Made by a program: the position numbers and the translations under genes | Notes under the pieces: model-generated | Told to the model about the DNA's origin: nothing | The model's database searches: none | Seen by the model: the letters and a program-made list of their open reading frames with translations, nothing else | Shown: one piece after another, positions 45,698-52,845 of the stretch | Position numbering within the stretch: the first letter of the stretch is position 1 | Layout of the letters: the number at the start of each line of letters is the position of its first letter | Assembly (NCBI GenBank): GCA_027214125.1 | Contig: JAPWHF010000008.1 | Coordinates: 137,573-201,572, forward strand | Direction of reading: 5' to 3' | Source: Zoogloeaceae bacterium G21618-S1 | Lineage (GTDB): Bacteria; Pseudomonadota; Gammaproteobacteria; Burkholderiales; Rhodocyclaceae | DNA: 64,000 nucleotides

Positions 45698-46531
45698 TCA
45701 ATCCTCGCGCAGCGCCTCGATCCATTCGCCGAGCCGCACAATGCTGTCGGCGTAGTCCTCGGCCGCGGCCGGTGCCACATCGGGCAGGTCGGTCACTTCC
45801 AGCGTATTGAGGATCAGCTTATCGCTGCTATTGAAGTATTGCACCCACCAGGTGTCGCGCAAGGCGGTGCTCGAAATGCGGCAGTTGCCATAGCCACGCG
45901 ACAGGATCACCACCGGCCCTACGCCGAGGCTGGCCGACAGGTAGGCCAGATCATCAGGCGTCATCGGCAGCAGCGTGAGATTGATGATGTGCGCCGGATC
46001 GCCGTCGCAGCGACGGGCCGCGGCGTCAAGCAGTTCGCGCAGCACAGCAGGGGCATTCATGGCACCGGCCGGCGGCGGCTGCAGCGGAAGGCTGCGCGCG
46101 GCGGTGGCACGGCAGGCGGCCACCACCGCGCCAGGCATGGGGCCGGCCTCAACGCGGTCGACGCCGCCCTCGCCCAGCACGCGCCACAGCCCGGCGAACA
46201 CGGATTCCTGAATACGCAGCGGTGCACCACCGGCCACCGTCGCACTCACCTCGCCCTGACCGAGCGCCTCGTTGACCACCGCACGAACCGACGCCGGCAA
46301 TGCGCCCATGTCGACCGCCAGGGGCGCGCCAAAGCGGGTCACGGCCATGCGATCACGCAAGCCCTCAAGCCAGGCGATGGCCGCGTCGCGGCTGGCCGGA
46401 TCGGCCACCTCGGGCATACGCGGCGGCATGAAGGCGCTCATCTCGCCCGGCGAACCGATGAAGTCGACCGCTTCGTCCTCCTCCTGAGAGCCAGGCCCGA
46501 AACTGATCACGGGGATGGGAAAGTCTTTCAT
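45698..46531 (-). CDS. hupH: Hydrogenase expression/formation protein HupH/HoxQ (HyaF-like)
   Basis: A 277-residue protein of the HupH/HyaF family that acts on the small subunit in oxygen-tolerant hydrogenase assembly. Recognised from PIPVISFGPGSQEEDEAVDF at the N-terminus and, in the C-terminal half, LGVGPVVILSRGYGNCRISS followed by WWVQYFNSSDKLILNTLEV. The start overlaps the hupG stop by 4 bases. Exact chemistry is not known. Confidence 0.94.
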   Translation of the reverse strand: MKDFPIPVISFGPGSQEEDEAVDFIGSPGEMSAFMPPRMPEVADPASRDAAIAWLEGLRDRMAVTRFGAPLAVDMGALPASVRAVVNEALGQGEVSATVAGGAPLRIQESVFAGLWRVLGEGGVDRVEAGPMPGAVVAACRATAARSLPLQPPPAGAMNAPAVLRELLDAAARRCDGDPAHIINLTLLPMTPDDLAYLSASLGVGPVVILSRGYGNCRISSTALRDTWWVQYFNSSDKLILNTLEVTDLPDVAPAAAEDYADSIVRLGEWIEALRED

Positions 46532-47001
46532 GCGGGCGAACCTCCACAGCTGTCAGGGGTGCTGGAACGCACCGGAATGCCGATACCCGGCGCGCGCTGC
46601 ACCGGCGCCAGGGCCATCCGTTCGATGGCCGAGCCGAAGCTGTCCCAGTCACGCATGCCTTCGATCACGCCGATGAAGCCGGCCCCACGGCGAAACAGCA
46701 GCGCCGGAAAACGCCGAATATCGTATCGCGCGGCCAGCACACGGCTGGCGTCCAGGTCGGCCACTGCGGTGATCGGCGGGCTACGAAGCGTAGCCAGCAC
46801 CTCGGGCAAGACCACCGCCACGTCCCACACTTCAGGCGCGCGCTTGGGGTCGTCGACCAGCAGAACCATGGTGGTGCCATCGGCCTCGGTGGCAAACAGG
46901 TCGGCCACGTCGTCGCTGAGGGTCGGAATACTGTTTTGCGCCTCGAGCCGCGCCAGCAGTTGCGCCAGGCGTTCAAGGTCAGGGGCGAGCGGCATTGTCA
47001 T
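46528..47001 (-). CDS. hupG: HupG/HoxO thioredoxin-like hydrogenase chaperone (HyaE family)
   Basis: A 157-residue thioredoxin-fold protein without the CxxC pair, as in HyaE/HoxO. It binds the Tat signal of the small-subunit precursor in other bacteria. TTMVLLVDDPKRAPEVWDVA near residue 43, then AVVLPEVLATL, and YDIRRFPALLFRRGAGFIGV near residue 93 are family landmarks. It overlaps both hupF and hupH by 4 bases. Two possible ATG starts lie within three codons. Confidence 0.92.
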   Translation of the reverse strand: MTMPLAPDLERLAQLLARLEAQNSIPTLSDDVADLFATEADGTTMVLLVDDPKRAPEVWDVAVVLPEVLATLRSPPITAVADLDASRVLAARYDIRRFPALLFRRGAGFIGVIEGMRDWDSFGSAIERMALAPVQRAPGIGIPVRSSTPDSCGGSPA

Positions 47002-47309
47002 GATGAAGGTCCTTTCAGAAAGTCAGGCAATTGGGGTTCGCGATCGAGCAGGTCGGCAAAGGCAGCGTCCAGATCGGCTGGCTCGCCCCGCATGACGGCG
47101 TCGAGCGCATCGAGTGCACGCGTCACCGCCTCGGCACGCGGTGCGTCGATCACCTCGCGCGCGGCACCGAGAAACGTCAGCAACCAGGCGCCGACCGGCT
47201 GCGTACCGGTTAGCAGCAAGTCGATCTCGCACTCACGCCCGTGGCGGTCGCGGCAACGCGCGCGGTGCTCGCCCGCGGCAACAACCTGCATGGGTTCGCC
47301 GATGCACAT
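46998..47309 (-). CDS. hupF: HupF/HoxL, HypC-like chaperone for the hydrogenase large subunit
   Basis: HypC paralogue specific to O2-tolerant membrane-bound hydrogenases, thought to protect the large-subunit precursor under air. ATG 47309 is followed by CIGEPMQVV, the family start with Cys2. GTQPVGAWLLTFLGAAREVI matches the HupF/HypC core. The 103 residues include a C-terminal extension (DREPQLPDFLKG). The upstream flank is a tandem 81-base repeat that ends 4 bases before the start codon, so the ribosome binding site (GGCGGTACTGAG region) lies in repeat DNA. Confidence 0.93.
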   Translation of the reverse strand: MCIGEPMQVVAAGEHRARCRDRHGRECEIDLLLTGTQPVGAWLLTFLGAAREVIDAPRAEAVTRALDALDAVMRGEPADLDAAFADLLDREPQLPDFLKGPSS

Positions 47310-47313
47310 CTCA

Positions 47314-47468
47314 GTACCGCCGGGCCGTCCCAAGGCACTGAGCGGCCCCCTCGGGGGGCAGCGAGCAACGCGAGCGTGGGGGTCGCTTCGCCTCGTACCG
47401 CCGGGCCGTCCCAAGGCACTGAGCAGCCCCCTCGGGGGGCAGCGAGCAACGCGAGCGTGGGGGTCGTT
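47314..47468. repeat. Two direct copies of an 81-base element
   Basis: Copy 1 is 47314-47394 and copy 2 starts at 47395 and matches for ~74 bases, with only a few differences (GCGGCC/GCAGCC, CGCTTC/CGTTTC). Each has a GCCCCCTCGGGGGGC hairpin. They fill the gap between hupD and hupF. Confidence 0.92.
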
Positions 47469-47473
47469 TCATA

Positions 47474-48088
47474 TCAGCTGGTCTCCGGGAAGAAGCGCAC
47501 ATCGCCGATACGGCAGGCTTCACGCTCATCTGGACGGCCCTGCTCGTAGGCGACGCGCGACAGCGCAGAGTCGTCGGCCGGTGTCTCGCCGGGCTGACGC
47601 GCCCTTGGCGTCACACCTCGTGCCGAAAGCCATTCCAGAGCAATCTCTATGGCTTCGGGCACTTTCACGGAGACTTCGGGGCGCAAACTGCCGCCAAAGT
47701 CTTCCAGCTCGACGGGCTGCACGCCGATCAACAAGAGCGACTCGGGAAATCGATCGAGCATCCGCGCCGAGGCCAACACCTCCTGAAAGCCGGTCTGGTG
47801 CAGACTCATCTTCTTGGCGCCGAGAAACTGCGGTACCTCGTCACCCTCCACCCGCTTCATGGTGCCGGGCGGCAAGCCATAGTCGACCGCGTCAAACACG
47901 AGAAGGTGTTTGGCCTCGGTCACAAAGGGCAACAGGTACAGGCCCTGCGTACCACCATCCAGCACGGTCACATTGGCTGGAAACGCCCATGCCGCGTTCA
48001 GCGCCTCCACGCAGCGCACGCCAAAACCCTCGTCGGCCCACAGCAGGTTGCCAATACCGAGGATCAGAATGGAGTCCTGACTGGCCAT
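47474..48088 (-). CDS. hupD: HupD/HoxM, C-terminal maturation endopeptidase of HupL
   Basis: Nickel-dependent protease that removes the C-terminal peptide of the large-subunit precursor after Ni insertion. The 204 residues show ILGIGNLLWADEGFGVRCVE near residue 10 with the metal-site acidic residue, LDGGTQGLYLLPFV near residue 43, FDAVDYGLPPGTM with the second acidic residue near residue 65, and MSLHQTGFQEVL with the metal-site histidine near residue 93. Its substrate is HupL, since HoxC has no tail. It is the first gene of the maturation block and has its own sigma-54-like promoter. Confidence 0.95.
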   Translation of the reverse strand: MASQDSILILGIGNLLWADEGFGVRCVEALNAAWAFPANVTVLDGGTQGLYLLPFVTEAKHLLVFDAVDYGLPPGTMKRVEGDEVPQFLGAKKMSLHQTGFQEVLASARMLDRFPESLLLIGVQPVELEDFGGSLRPEVSVKVPEAIEIALEWLSARGVTPRARQPGETPADDSALSRVAYEQGRPDEREACRIGDVRFFPETS

Positions 48089-48124
48089 TGTCTTGCCTCA
48101 TCGAATGTCACATGAAGCGTTACA

Positions 48125-48142
48125 ACGCAGAGTTCGTGCCAG
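48125..48142 (-). promoter_or_regulatory. Sigma-54 (-24/-12) promoter of hupD
   Basis: The minus strand reads CTGGCACGAACTCTGCG, with the -24 element TGGCACG perfect and GG-N10-GC spacing exact; the -12 element is CTGC instead of TTGC. The predicted start near 48115 leaves a ~27-base leader with a GAGG site before hupD. It fits control by HoxA. The other ~230 bases up to the FNR-type box hold no further gene. Confidence 0.65.
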
Positions 48143-48376
48143 TCGGCCGTCCATCAGAAAAGTACAATAGAACAGAGACTTGCAGAAAACGGCACCCCGG
48201 CAGCAATGTGCAAACCGTCGCACAATCGAATACTGCATTAACAAAACGACAAGCCTCTATCCGGTTCGCAATACGCCCACCGGATTGCTGTTTATGGGGT
48301 CGTGACGGACAACTTTTCGCGACACCCTGACCGCCTCAGCCGCACAGATTCTCGCGGATAGCCCGACCCGCGGAAA

Positions 48377-48417
48377 TTGATCCGAATCAATAACCACACT
48401 AATCGAATGGTTACTAT
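48377..48417 (+). promoter_or_regulatory. FNR/Anr box and -10 element of ompW
   Basis: TTGAT-CCGA-ATCAA at 48377-48390 matches the FNR consensus TTGAT-N4-ATCAA perfectly. TACTAT (48412-48417) is a good -10; the predicted start near 48424 puts the box centre at about -41, a class II activator position. Confidence 0.75.
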
Positions 48418-48452
48418 CCCGGTCATTCTTTGATGACGTTAAAGGGGATGTG

Positions 48453-49079
48453 ATGCAAACCAAGATGATTGCGGCACTGGTGGCGATGACGGCCTGCGCA
48501 CCGTTGATGGCTCAGACGCCGGAGGGCGACTGGATGATCCGGGCACGGGTCGTCAACATCGACACGGCCAACAAGTCGGATGCCATTCCCGCCCTCGGCG
48601 TGGCCGCAGACGAGATCCATGTCAGCGACAAGGCAATTCCGGAACTGGATATCAGCTACTTCTTCACCAAGAACATCGCGGCGGAATTGGTGCTCACCTA
48701 TCCGCAGGAGCACAACATCTCGGTAGCCGGGACCAAGATCGGCACGGTCCGGGAACTGCCGCCGACGCTGCTGGTGCAGTACCACTTCACGCCTGATGCG
48801 AAGTTTCGCCCGTATGTTGGCGCCGGCATCAACTACACCCGCTTCTCCAGCGTCGACCTCAACGTCCCCGGCGTGGGCGACCTGGAGATCGACAAGGACA
48901 GCTTCGGTCTGGCGCTGCAAGTGGGCATGGATGTCCAACTGTCGAAGCAGTGGTTCTTCAACGTCGACCTGAAGAAAGTCAAGATGGGCACCGACGTGAA
49001 ACTGGCTGGCGGCGGCAAGGTCAGCTCGATCGACATCGACCCTTGGCTGTTTGGCATCGGCATTGGCTATCGCTTCTAA
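48453..49079 (+). CDS. ompW: OmpW family outer-membrane protein
   Basis: Eight-stranded beta-barrel outer-membrane protein of 208 residues, thought to pass small hydrophobic molecules. ATG 48453 is preferred over the GTG just before it. A short signal peptide ends near residue 20 (APLMAQTPEG). Family landmarks are WMIRARVVNID, EIHVSDKAIPELDISYFFTK, LPPTLLVQYHFTPDAKFRPY and VGAGINYTRFS, and the chain ends with WLFGIGIGYRF, a terminal aromatic residue as in most outer-membrane barrels. The perfect FNR-type box upstream suggests induction at low oxygen, as for E. coli ompW. Confidence 0.95.
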   Translation: MQTKMIAALVAMTACAPLMAQTPEGDWMIRARVVNIDTANKSDAIPALGVAADEIHVSDKAIPELDISYFFTKNIAAELVLTYPQEHNISVAGTKIGTVRELPPTLLVQYHFTPDAKFRPYVGAGINYTRFSSVDLNVPGVGDLEIDKDSFGLALQVGMDVQLSKQWFFNVDLKKVKMGTDVKLAGGGKVSSIDIDPWLFGIGIGYRF

Positions 49080-49097
49080 TCACTGGCACCGACTGAC

Positions 49098-49121
49098 ACA
49101 GGGGCGCTGCGGCGCCCCTGT
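49098..49121 (+). terminator. Probable intrinsic terminator after ompW
   Basis: ACAGGGGCGC (49098-49107) is the exact reverse complement of GCGCCCCTGT (49112-49121) around a 4-base loop. The following T run is weak (TTGCTTTG). Confidence 0.65.
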
Positions 49122-49134
49122 TGCTTTGCGCACG

Positions 49135-50028
49135 TCACTGCGCGGCCAAAACCAATGGCAGCACGCCTTCGGTGCGTTGCGCCGCCAGGACATCGAAGTG
49201 CAGCACACGATTGTTGCCCTTCGACTCCGTCTGCGATGGAGGCAACCACTCAAGACGCGCGCGCACCGCCAGTTGCAGAAACGACCGCGCTTCAAAGTCG
49301 ATAAACAGCAATCCGGCCCACGGGTTGAGTTCAAGATTGCCCAGCGTGTTGAAAAACCGATTGCCAGGATAGTCGGGCACGCTCAAGGTCGCATCCCTGA
49401 CGCAAACGAAGCCCGCTTCGCCGCCCCGGTGCGACACATCCACCCCGTGCGCCGCCGCGGAGGCGTCTGCCGCCTCGGGGTGAGCGGTAGCAATGAAAAA
49501 AGTGTCGGCAGCCGCCACCATGCGTCTGGCATCGGCATCCCAGCCACTCACCACCCGTTTGACGCCTGCCACCATGGGCGCCCATTCGATTCGGCGCGGG
49601 TAGATATATTTGGGACAGTTACCGAAGCTCTGAGTAACGCGCACGCTCACGCGACCATCGAGCGCGTCGGCAACCAGACCATTCAACCGGTTACGCCGCC
49701 GAGTATGGGCCTCAATGCCGAGCAGACCAATCTGCGCGCCTGGCGTCAGCCGTTCGGCCACGCCCTCGCCAACCACTGCGCCCGCCTGAATATCAAGATG
49801 CCGATCGTCTGGCGAATTCATGAAGCCCGGCGCCCCTGCCAGCAGACCGGCACGCGCCTGGCCCTGGGCGTCAAGCACGCCGACCACCACAAATGGCAGT
49901 TGCGCGAAAAAAACCTGATGTTGCTCAGGCATGACGCCACGAATAAAGCGCTCGCCAACAGTCAGCGCCGCATCGCCAAAACCGGCGCGTTGCTGTATCG
50001 CGCGCTCACCCGCATGAAAGACTGACAT
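49135..50028 (-). CDS. Pyridoxamine 5'-phosphate oxidase-like (FMN-binding split barrel) protein
   Basis: A 297-residue protein of the PPOX superfamily. ATG 50028 (MSVFHAGERAIQQRAG) starts the conserved N-terminus. LPFVVVGVLDAQGQARAGLL and APGFMNSPDDRHLDIQAG are typical first-strand features. A second half (AADTFFIATAHPEAADASAA, then GGEAGFVCVRDATLSVPDYP and FFNTLGNLELNPWAGLLFID) contains another split-barrel motif. Related proteins accompany ferredoxin reductases or nitric-oxide-type enzymes; substrate unknown. It follows a GST gene by 12 bases, probably as one operon. Confidence 0.82.
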   Translation of the reverse strand: MSVFHAGERAIQQRAGFGDAALTVGERFIRGVMPEQHQVFFAQLPFVVVGVLDAQGQARAGLLAGAPGFMNSPDDRHLDIQAGAVVGEGVAERLTPGAQIGLLGIEAHTRRRNRLNGLVADALDGRVSVRVTQSFGNCPKYIYPRRIEWAPMVAGVKRVVSGWDADARRMVAAADTFFIATAHPEAADASAAAHGVDVSHRGGEAGFVCVRDATLSVPDYPGNRFFNTLGNLELNPWAGLLFIDFEARSFLQLAVRARLEWLPPSQTESKGNNRVLHFDVLAAQRTEGVLPLVLAAQ

Positions 50029-50040
50029 GATCTTGAACAC

Positions 50041-50670
50041 TCAAGCCAGCGGCGTGGCTGGCATGCCGACAAAGTGCGGCAAGGCCTCGATGCGCGCCAA
50101 CCAGGCACACACATTCGGATAACCAGCCAGCCCAACCCCGCCTTCGGGGGCATGGGCGGTGTAGCTGTAGCAAGCGATGTCGGCAATGGTCGGTGCCTCA
50201 CCCACCAGGAAGGGCGAATCGGCCAACGCTGCATCCATCACCGCCAGCAGCGCGTGGCTGCGCTCGACCAGTGCAGGGTCCGGCTGGTTCTTGCCGAACA
50301 CGACGTGGATGCGCGCCATGGCTGGGCCCGACGCCAACGGACCGGCCGCCACCGACAACCAACGCTGCACCCTCGCCGCCCCCACGGAATCGGTGGGTAG
50401 CCACTGCGCGCCGCCGTAGCGCTTGGCGAGATACACCAGGATGGCGTTCGAATCCGGCAGCGTCAGCGCGCCGTCCTGCAACACGGGCACCTGCCCGAAC
50501 GGATTCATGGCCAGGAACTCGGGGCGCTTGTGAGCGCCACCAGGCAAATCCACTTCGATATGCTCATGAGGCAGTTGCAGCAGCGACAGGAACAGACTAA
50601 TCCGATGGCTATGACCGGAAAGTTGCAAACCGTGAAGGCGGATGTCGGTGGCGGCGATTGCGGCAGACAT
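50041..50670 (-). CDS. Glutathione S-transferase family protein
   Basis: A 209-residue cytosolic GST. ATG 50670 (MSAAIAATDIRLHGLQLSG) gives the normal length. The N-terminal thioredoxin-like domain has HSHRISLFLSLLQLPHEHIE, the cis-proline in NPFGQVPVLQDGALTLPDSN and the glutathione-binding serine in LPDSNAILVYLAKRYGG. The helical C-terminal domain has PFLVGEAPTIADIACYSYT with the N-capping box. It is divergent from a LysR gene across 110 bases, the usual layout for a regulator and its target. Confidence 0.92.
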   Translation of the reverse strand: MSAAIAATDIRLHGLQLSGHSHRISLFLSLLQLPHEHIEVDLPGGAHKRPEFLAMNPFGQVPVLQDGALTLPDSNAILVYLAKRYGGAQWLPTDSVGAARVQRWLSVAAGPLASGPAMARIHVVFGKNQPDPALVERSHALLAVMDAALADSPFLVGEAPTIADIACYSYTAHAPEGGVGLAGYPNVCAWLARIEALPHFVGMPATPLA

Positions 50671-50745
50671 GGTGACGAGCTCCAGTGAACAGACGAACGT
50701 CATTGTCGCCGCACCACTCCATGAAATAAATCCTGAAACTTGAAC

Positions 50746-50758
50746 TTGATTACTTCAA
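50746..50758. promoter_or_regulatory. LysR-type binding box (T-N11-A)
   Basis: TTGATTACTTCAA is a dyad (TTGA-N5-TCAA) in the T-N11-A form typical of LysR-family operators. It lies between the divergent GST and LysR genes. Confidence 0.5.
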
Positions 50759-50780
50759 TTTTCAAAGCAATCATTCGCTC

Positions 50781-51671
50781 ATGGACCAACTCAAACACAT
50801 GCGAATCCTTGTCGCCATCGCCGACGGCGGCAGCCTCACCGCGGCGGCGCGAACACTGGAGACTTCTCTTCCATCCATCGTGCGCGGCCTCGCCACGCTG
50901 GAATCCCATCTTGGCGTACGACTGTTCAACCGCAGCACCCGCCGCATCGCGCTCACCGACGAAGGTCGTCGCTATCTGGCCGACTGTCGCCAAGTGATTG
51001 GCGCGGTGCAGGACGCCGAGGCCTCAGTGCGCGCCGACGTCAGCGAACCCACCGGCCTGCTACGCATCACCGCACCAGTGCTGTTCGGCCAGATGTATGT
51101 CGCGCCAGCGGTCAATCGCTTTATTGCGCGCTACGACGATGTCAGCGTCGAGTTGATATTGCTAGACCGGGTGACGAACCTGGTCGAAGAAGGCTTCGAC
51201 GCCGCCATTCGCATCGGAACACTCGCCGACTCCACGCTGGTGGCGCAAACGCTAGGCCTGGTGCGCCAGGCAGTCGTCGCCAGCCCCGACTATCTAGCAC
51301 GCCACGGCCGTCCCGCCCATCCGCGCGAACTACGCCACGCCGAATGCATTCGCTTTACCGGCAGCCGCGGACCGCACTGGGTCTTCATGGAGGCGGGTCG
51401 CCGCCTCAATGTGACCATCGACGGACGACTCAGCTTCAACCTCGTGGCCCCCGGCATCGCGGCCTGCTGCGACGGTCTGGGCTTCGGCAGCTTTCTGTCC
51501 TATCAGATCGCACCGGACGTCGCGCGTGGCGCGCTGGAGATCGTCCTGGCCAACTACGAGCTGCCGCCCCGCCCGATCAGCGTGATCTACCCGCATGCCC
51601 GCCTGTTACCAGCGCGTACGCGTGCCTTCATCTCGACCATGCGCGAGACCTTGTCCGGGTTTTCAATATGA
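50781..51671 (+). CDS. LysR family transcriptional regulator
   Basis: A 296-residue regulator. The winged helix-turn-helix is at residues ~3-60 (MDQLKHMRILVAIADGGSLT, then AAARTLETSLPSIVRGLATL and ESHLGVRLFNRSTRRIALTD), followed by the effector-binding domain (TGLLRITAPVLFGQMYVAP from residue ~88). It is of the common CrgA/DmlR-type subgroup. The likely target is the divergent GST-PPOX pair. Its end overlaps the higA end by 9 bases, tail to tail. Confidence 0.93.
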   Translation: MDQLKHMRILVAIADGGSLTAAARTLETSLPSIVRGLATLESHLGVRLFNRSTRRIALTDEGRRYLADCRQVIGAVQDAEASVRADVSEPTGLLRITAPVLFGQMYVAPAVNRFIARYDDVSVELILLDRVTNLVEEGFDAAIRIGTLADSTLVAQTLGLVRQAVVASPDYLARHGRPAHPRELRHAECIRFTGSRGPHWVFMEAGRRLNVTIDGRLSFNLVAPGIAACCDGLGFGSFLSYQIAPDVARGALEIVLANYELPPRPISVIYPHARLLPARTRAFISTMRETLSGFSI

Positions 51672-51992
51672 GCCATCCGCCCTTCGCCAGGCCTGATGCA
51701 CATCCCACACGGACTGCATGACCATCCACAGTGCCGGGTCGGTGTGAAAGTAACGCCCCAGTCGCAGGGCAGTGTCGGGCGTAAAAGCGCGGCGACCGCG
51801 CACAAGCTCGTTCACCCGTCGGCGGGAAATACCGAGCGCACGGGCCAGTGCGTCTTGCGAAATCTGCGCGGGGCGCAGAAAGCGGGACTCAAGAAAATAC
51901 CCCGGATGCAACGGCGTGCGTCCGGGGCGAAAGCGCCCCGGACGGGCTGCGTTTGCCACCACGCCGGGGTCGAGGGAGGAAAAAGCCGCCAC
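51663..51992 (-). CDS. higA: HigA-type XRE antitoxin-like regulator without a toxin gene
   Basis: A 109-residue helix-turn-helix protein of the HigA/VapI addiction-module antitoxin family: RTPLHPGYFLESRFLRPAQI, then SQDALARALGISRRRVNELV with the helix-turn-helix, and TALRLGRYFHTDPALWMVMQ. The start is a GTG at 51992, and the N-terminus may be shorter. In normal modules higB lies just upstream; here the upstream neighbour is hupC, 12 bases away, so the gene is an orphan. Confidence 0.82.
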   Translation of the reverse strand: MAAFSSLDPGVVANAARPGRFRPGRTPLHPGYFLESRFLRPAQISQDALARALGISRRRVNELVRGRRAFTPDTALRLGRYFHTDPALWMVMQSVWDVHQAWRRADGSY

Positions 51993-52004
51993 GCAGGCGC
52001 TCGC

Positions 52005-52712
52005 TCAGTCCTTGAACATCCGCCAGCCGCTGATCATGGTGGAGATCAGGCTCTGCCGACTCATGATGTCTTCGCGGATCGCGGCATAAATATGCACCAC
52101 GGCAAAGCTGACGGTGACCCACATGCCCAACCGGTGCCAGCTATGCACCTGCATGCTGTTGCCACCCACGGCCGTCATCACCCAGCCAAACATCTGCGAC
52201 GCCCAGCTGCCCTCGCCGAGACCTTCGCCATACAACGCGAAGCCGGTACAGATCATGTACACCGCGCCAACAGTGAAGAACAGAAACATCATCAGCTGCG
52301 CGAGCGGGTTGTGGCCGACATACTTCTTGGGCTCTTTCACCAGGAACAGATACCAGCGCAGCTCGTAAAACACCTCGCTCCACCACTTCATGTTCCACAC
52401 CGGCAGGATGAAAATTTGCCGCGCGTGGTGGTTGCCGACACAGGCCCAGTAGATGCGGCCGATGAAGCCGATGGCGAAGATGTAGGCCGCGGCAAAGTGG
52501 GCGAAACGGATGTACCCCATCAAGAAATTGGCGCTGGCCTCGCCCGGCACCGAGGGCAAGGGCTGGCCGATGAAGTAGCCGGTGATCGCGAGCACCGTGA
52601 TGGCCAGGGCGTTGACCCAGTGCCACAGGCGTAGCGGCGCCTCGTACACGTAGACCGCCTTGACCATGCGGGCGCTGCGTTCGGCTTCGAATTGATCTTG
52701 TTCAGCGAGCAT
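52005..52712 (-). CDS. hupC: Ni/Fe-hydrogenase b-type cytochrome subunit HupC/HoxZ
   Basis: Diheme membrane anchor that takes electrons from HupS to the quinone pool. ATG 52712 gives 235 residues with four hydrophobic helices. Heme-ligand histidines are visible in PLRLWHWVNALAITVLAI near residue 30, YIRFAHFAAAYIFAIGFI near residue 70, and VHSWHRLGMWVTVSFAVVHI near residue 190. It follows hupL by 133 bases, a gap filled by a palindromic repeat, and is followed by the inserted higA-ompW block rather than by hupD. Confidence 0.95.
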   Translation of the reverse strand: MLAEQDQFEAERSARMVKAVYVYEAPLRLWHWVNALAITVLAITGYFIGQPLPSVPGEASANFLMGYIRFAHFAAAYIFAIGFIGRIYWACVGNHHARQIFILPVWNMKWWSEVFYELRWYLFLVKEPKKYVGHNPLAQLMMFLFFTVGAVYMICTGFALYGEGLGEGSWASQMFGWVMTAVGGNSMQVHSWHRLGMWVTVSFAVVHIYAAIREDIMSRQSLISTMISGWRMFKD

Positions 52713-52739
52713 CTTTCTTCTCCTTGGGAGAAAGGTCCC

Positions 52740-52825
52740 GTAGGGCGGATAAGCAAAGCGCATCCACCAAAAACCGCATAGGTGGGGCACGGGCGGCGGA
52801 TGCGCCTTTGGCTTATCCGCCCTAC
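52740..52825. repeat. Palindromic intergenic element between hupL and hupC
   Basis: Left arm 52740-52768 (GTAGGGCGGATAAGCAAAGC...) and right arm 52795-52825 (...GGCTTATCCGCCCTAC) are imperfect inverted repeats of about 29 bases with a 26-base loop, the pattern of the common REP/MITE-like 'GGCGGATAAG' intergenic elements of proteobacteria. Confidence 0.85.
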
Positions 52826-52845
52826 GCCCCATCACCCATCACAAA

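Noticed and set aside
47314-47468. Tandem repeats as a CRISPR array
   Set aside because: There are only two 81-base units with no unique spacers and no cas genes; they resemble intergenic repeat elements.
51663-51992. A full HigBA toxin-antitoxin module
   Set aside because: Only the antitoxin-like protein is present. No higB-like frame occurs between it and hupC or on the other side, where a LysR gene lies.
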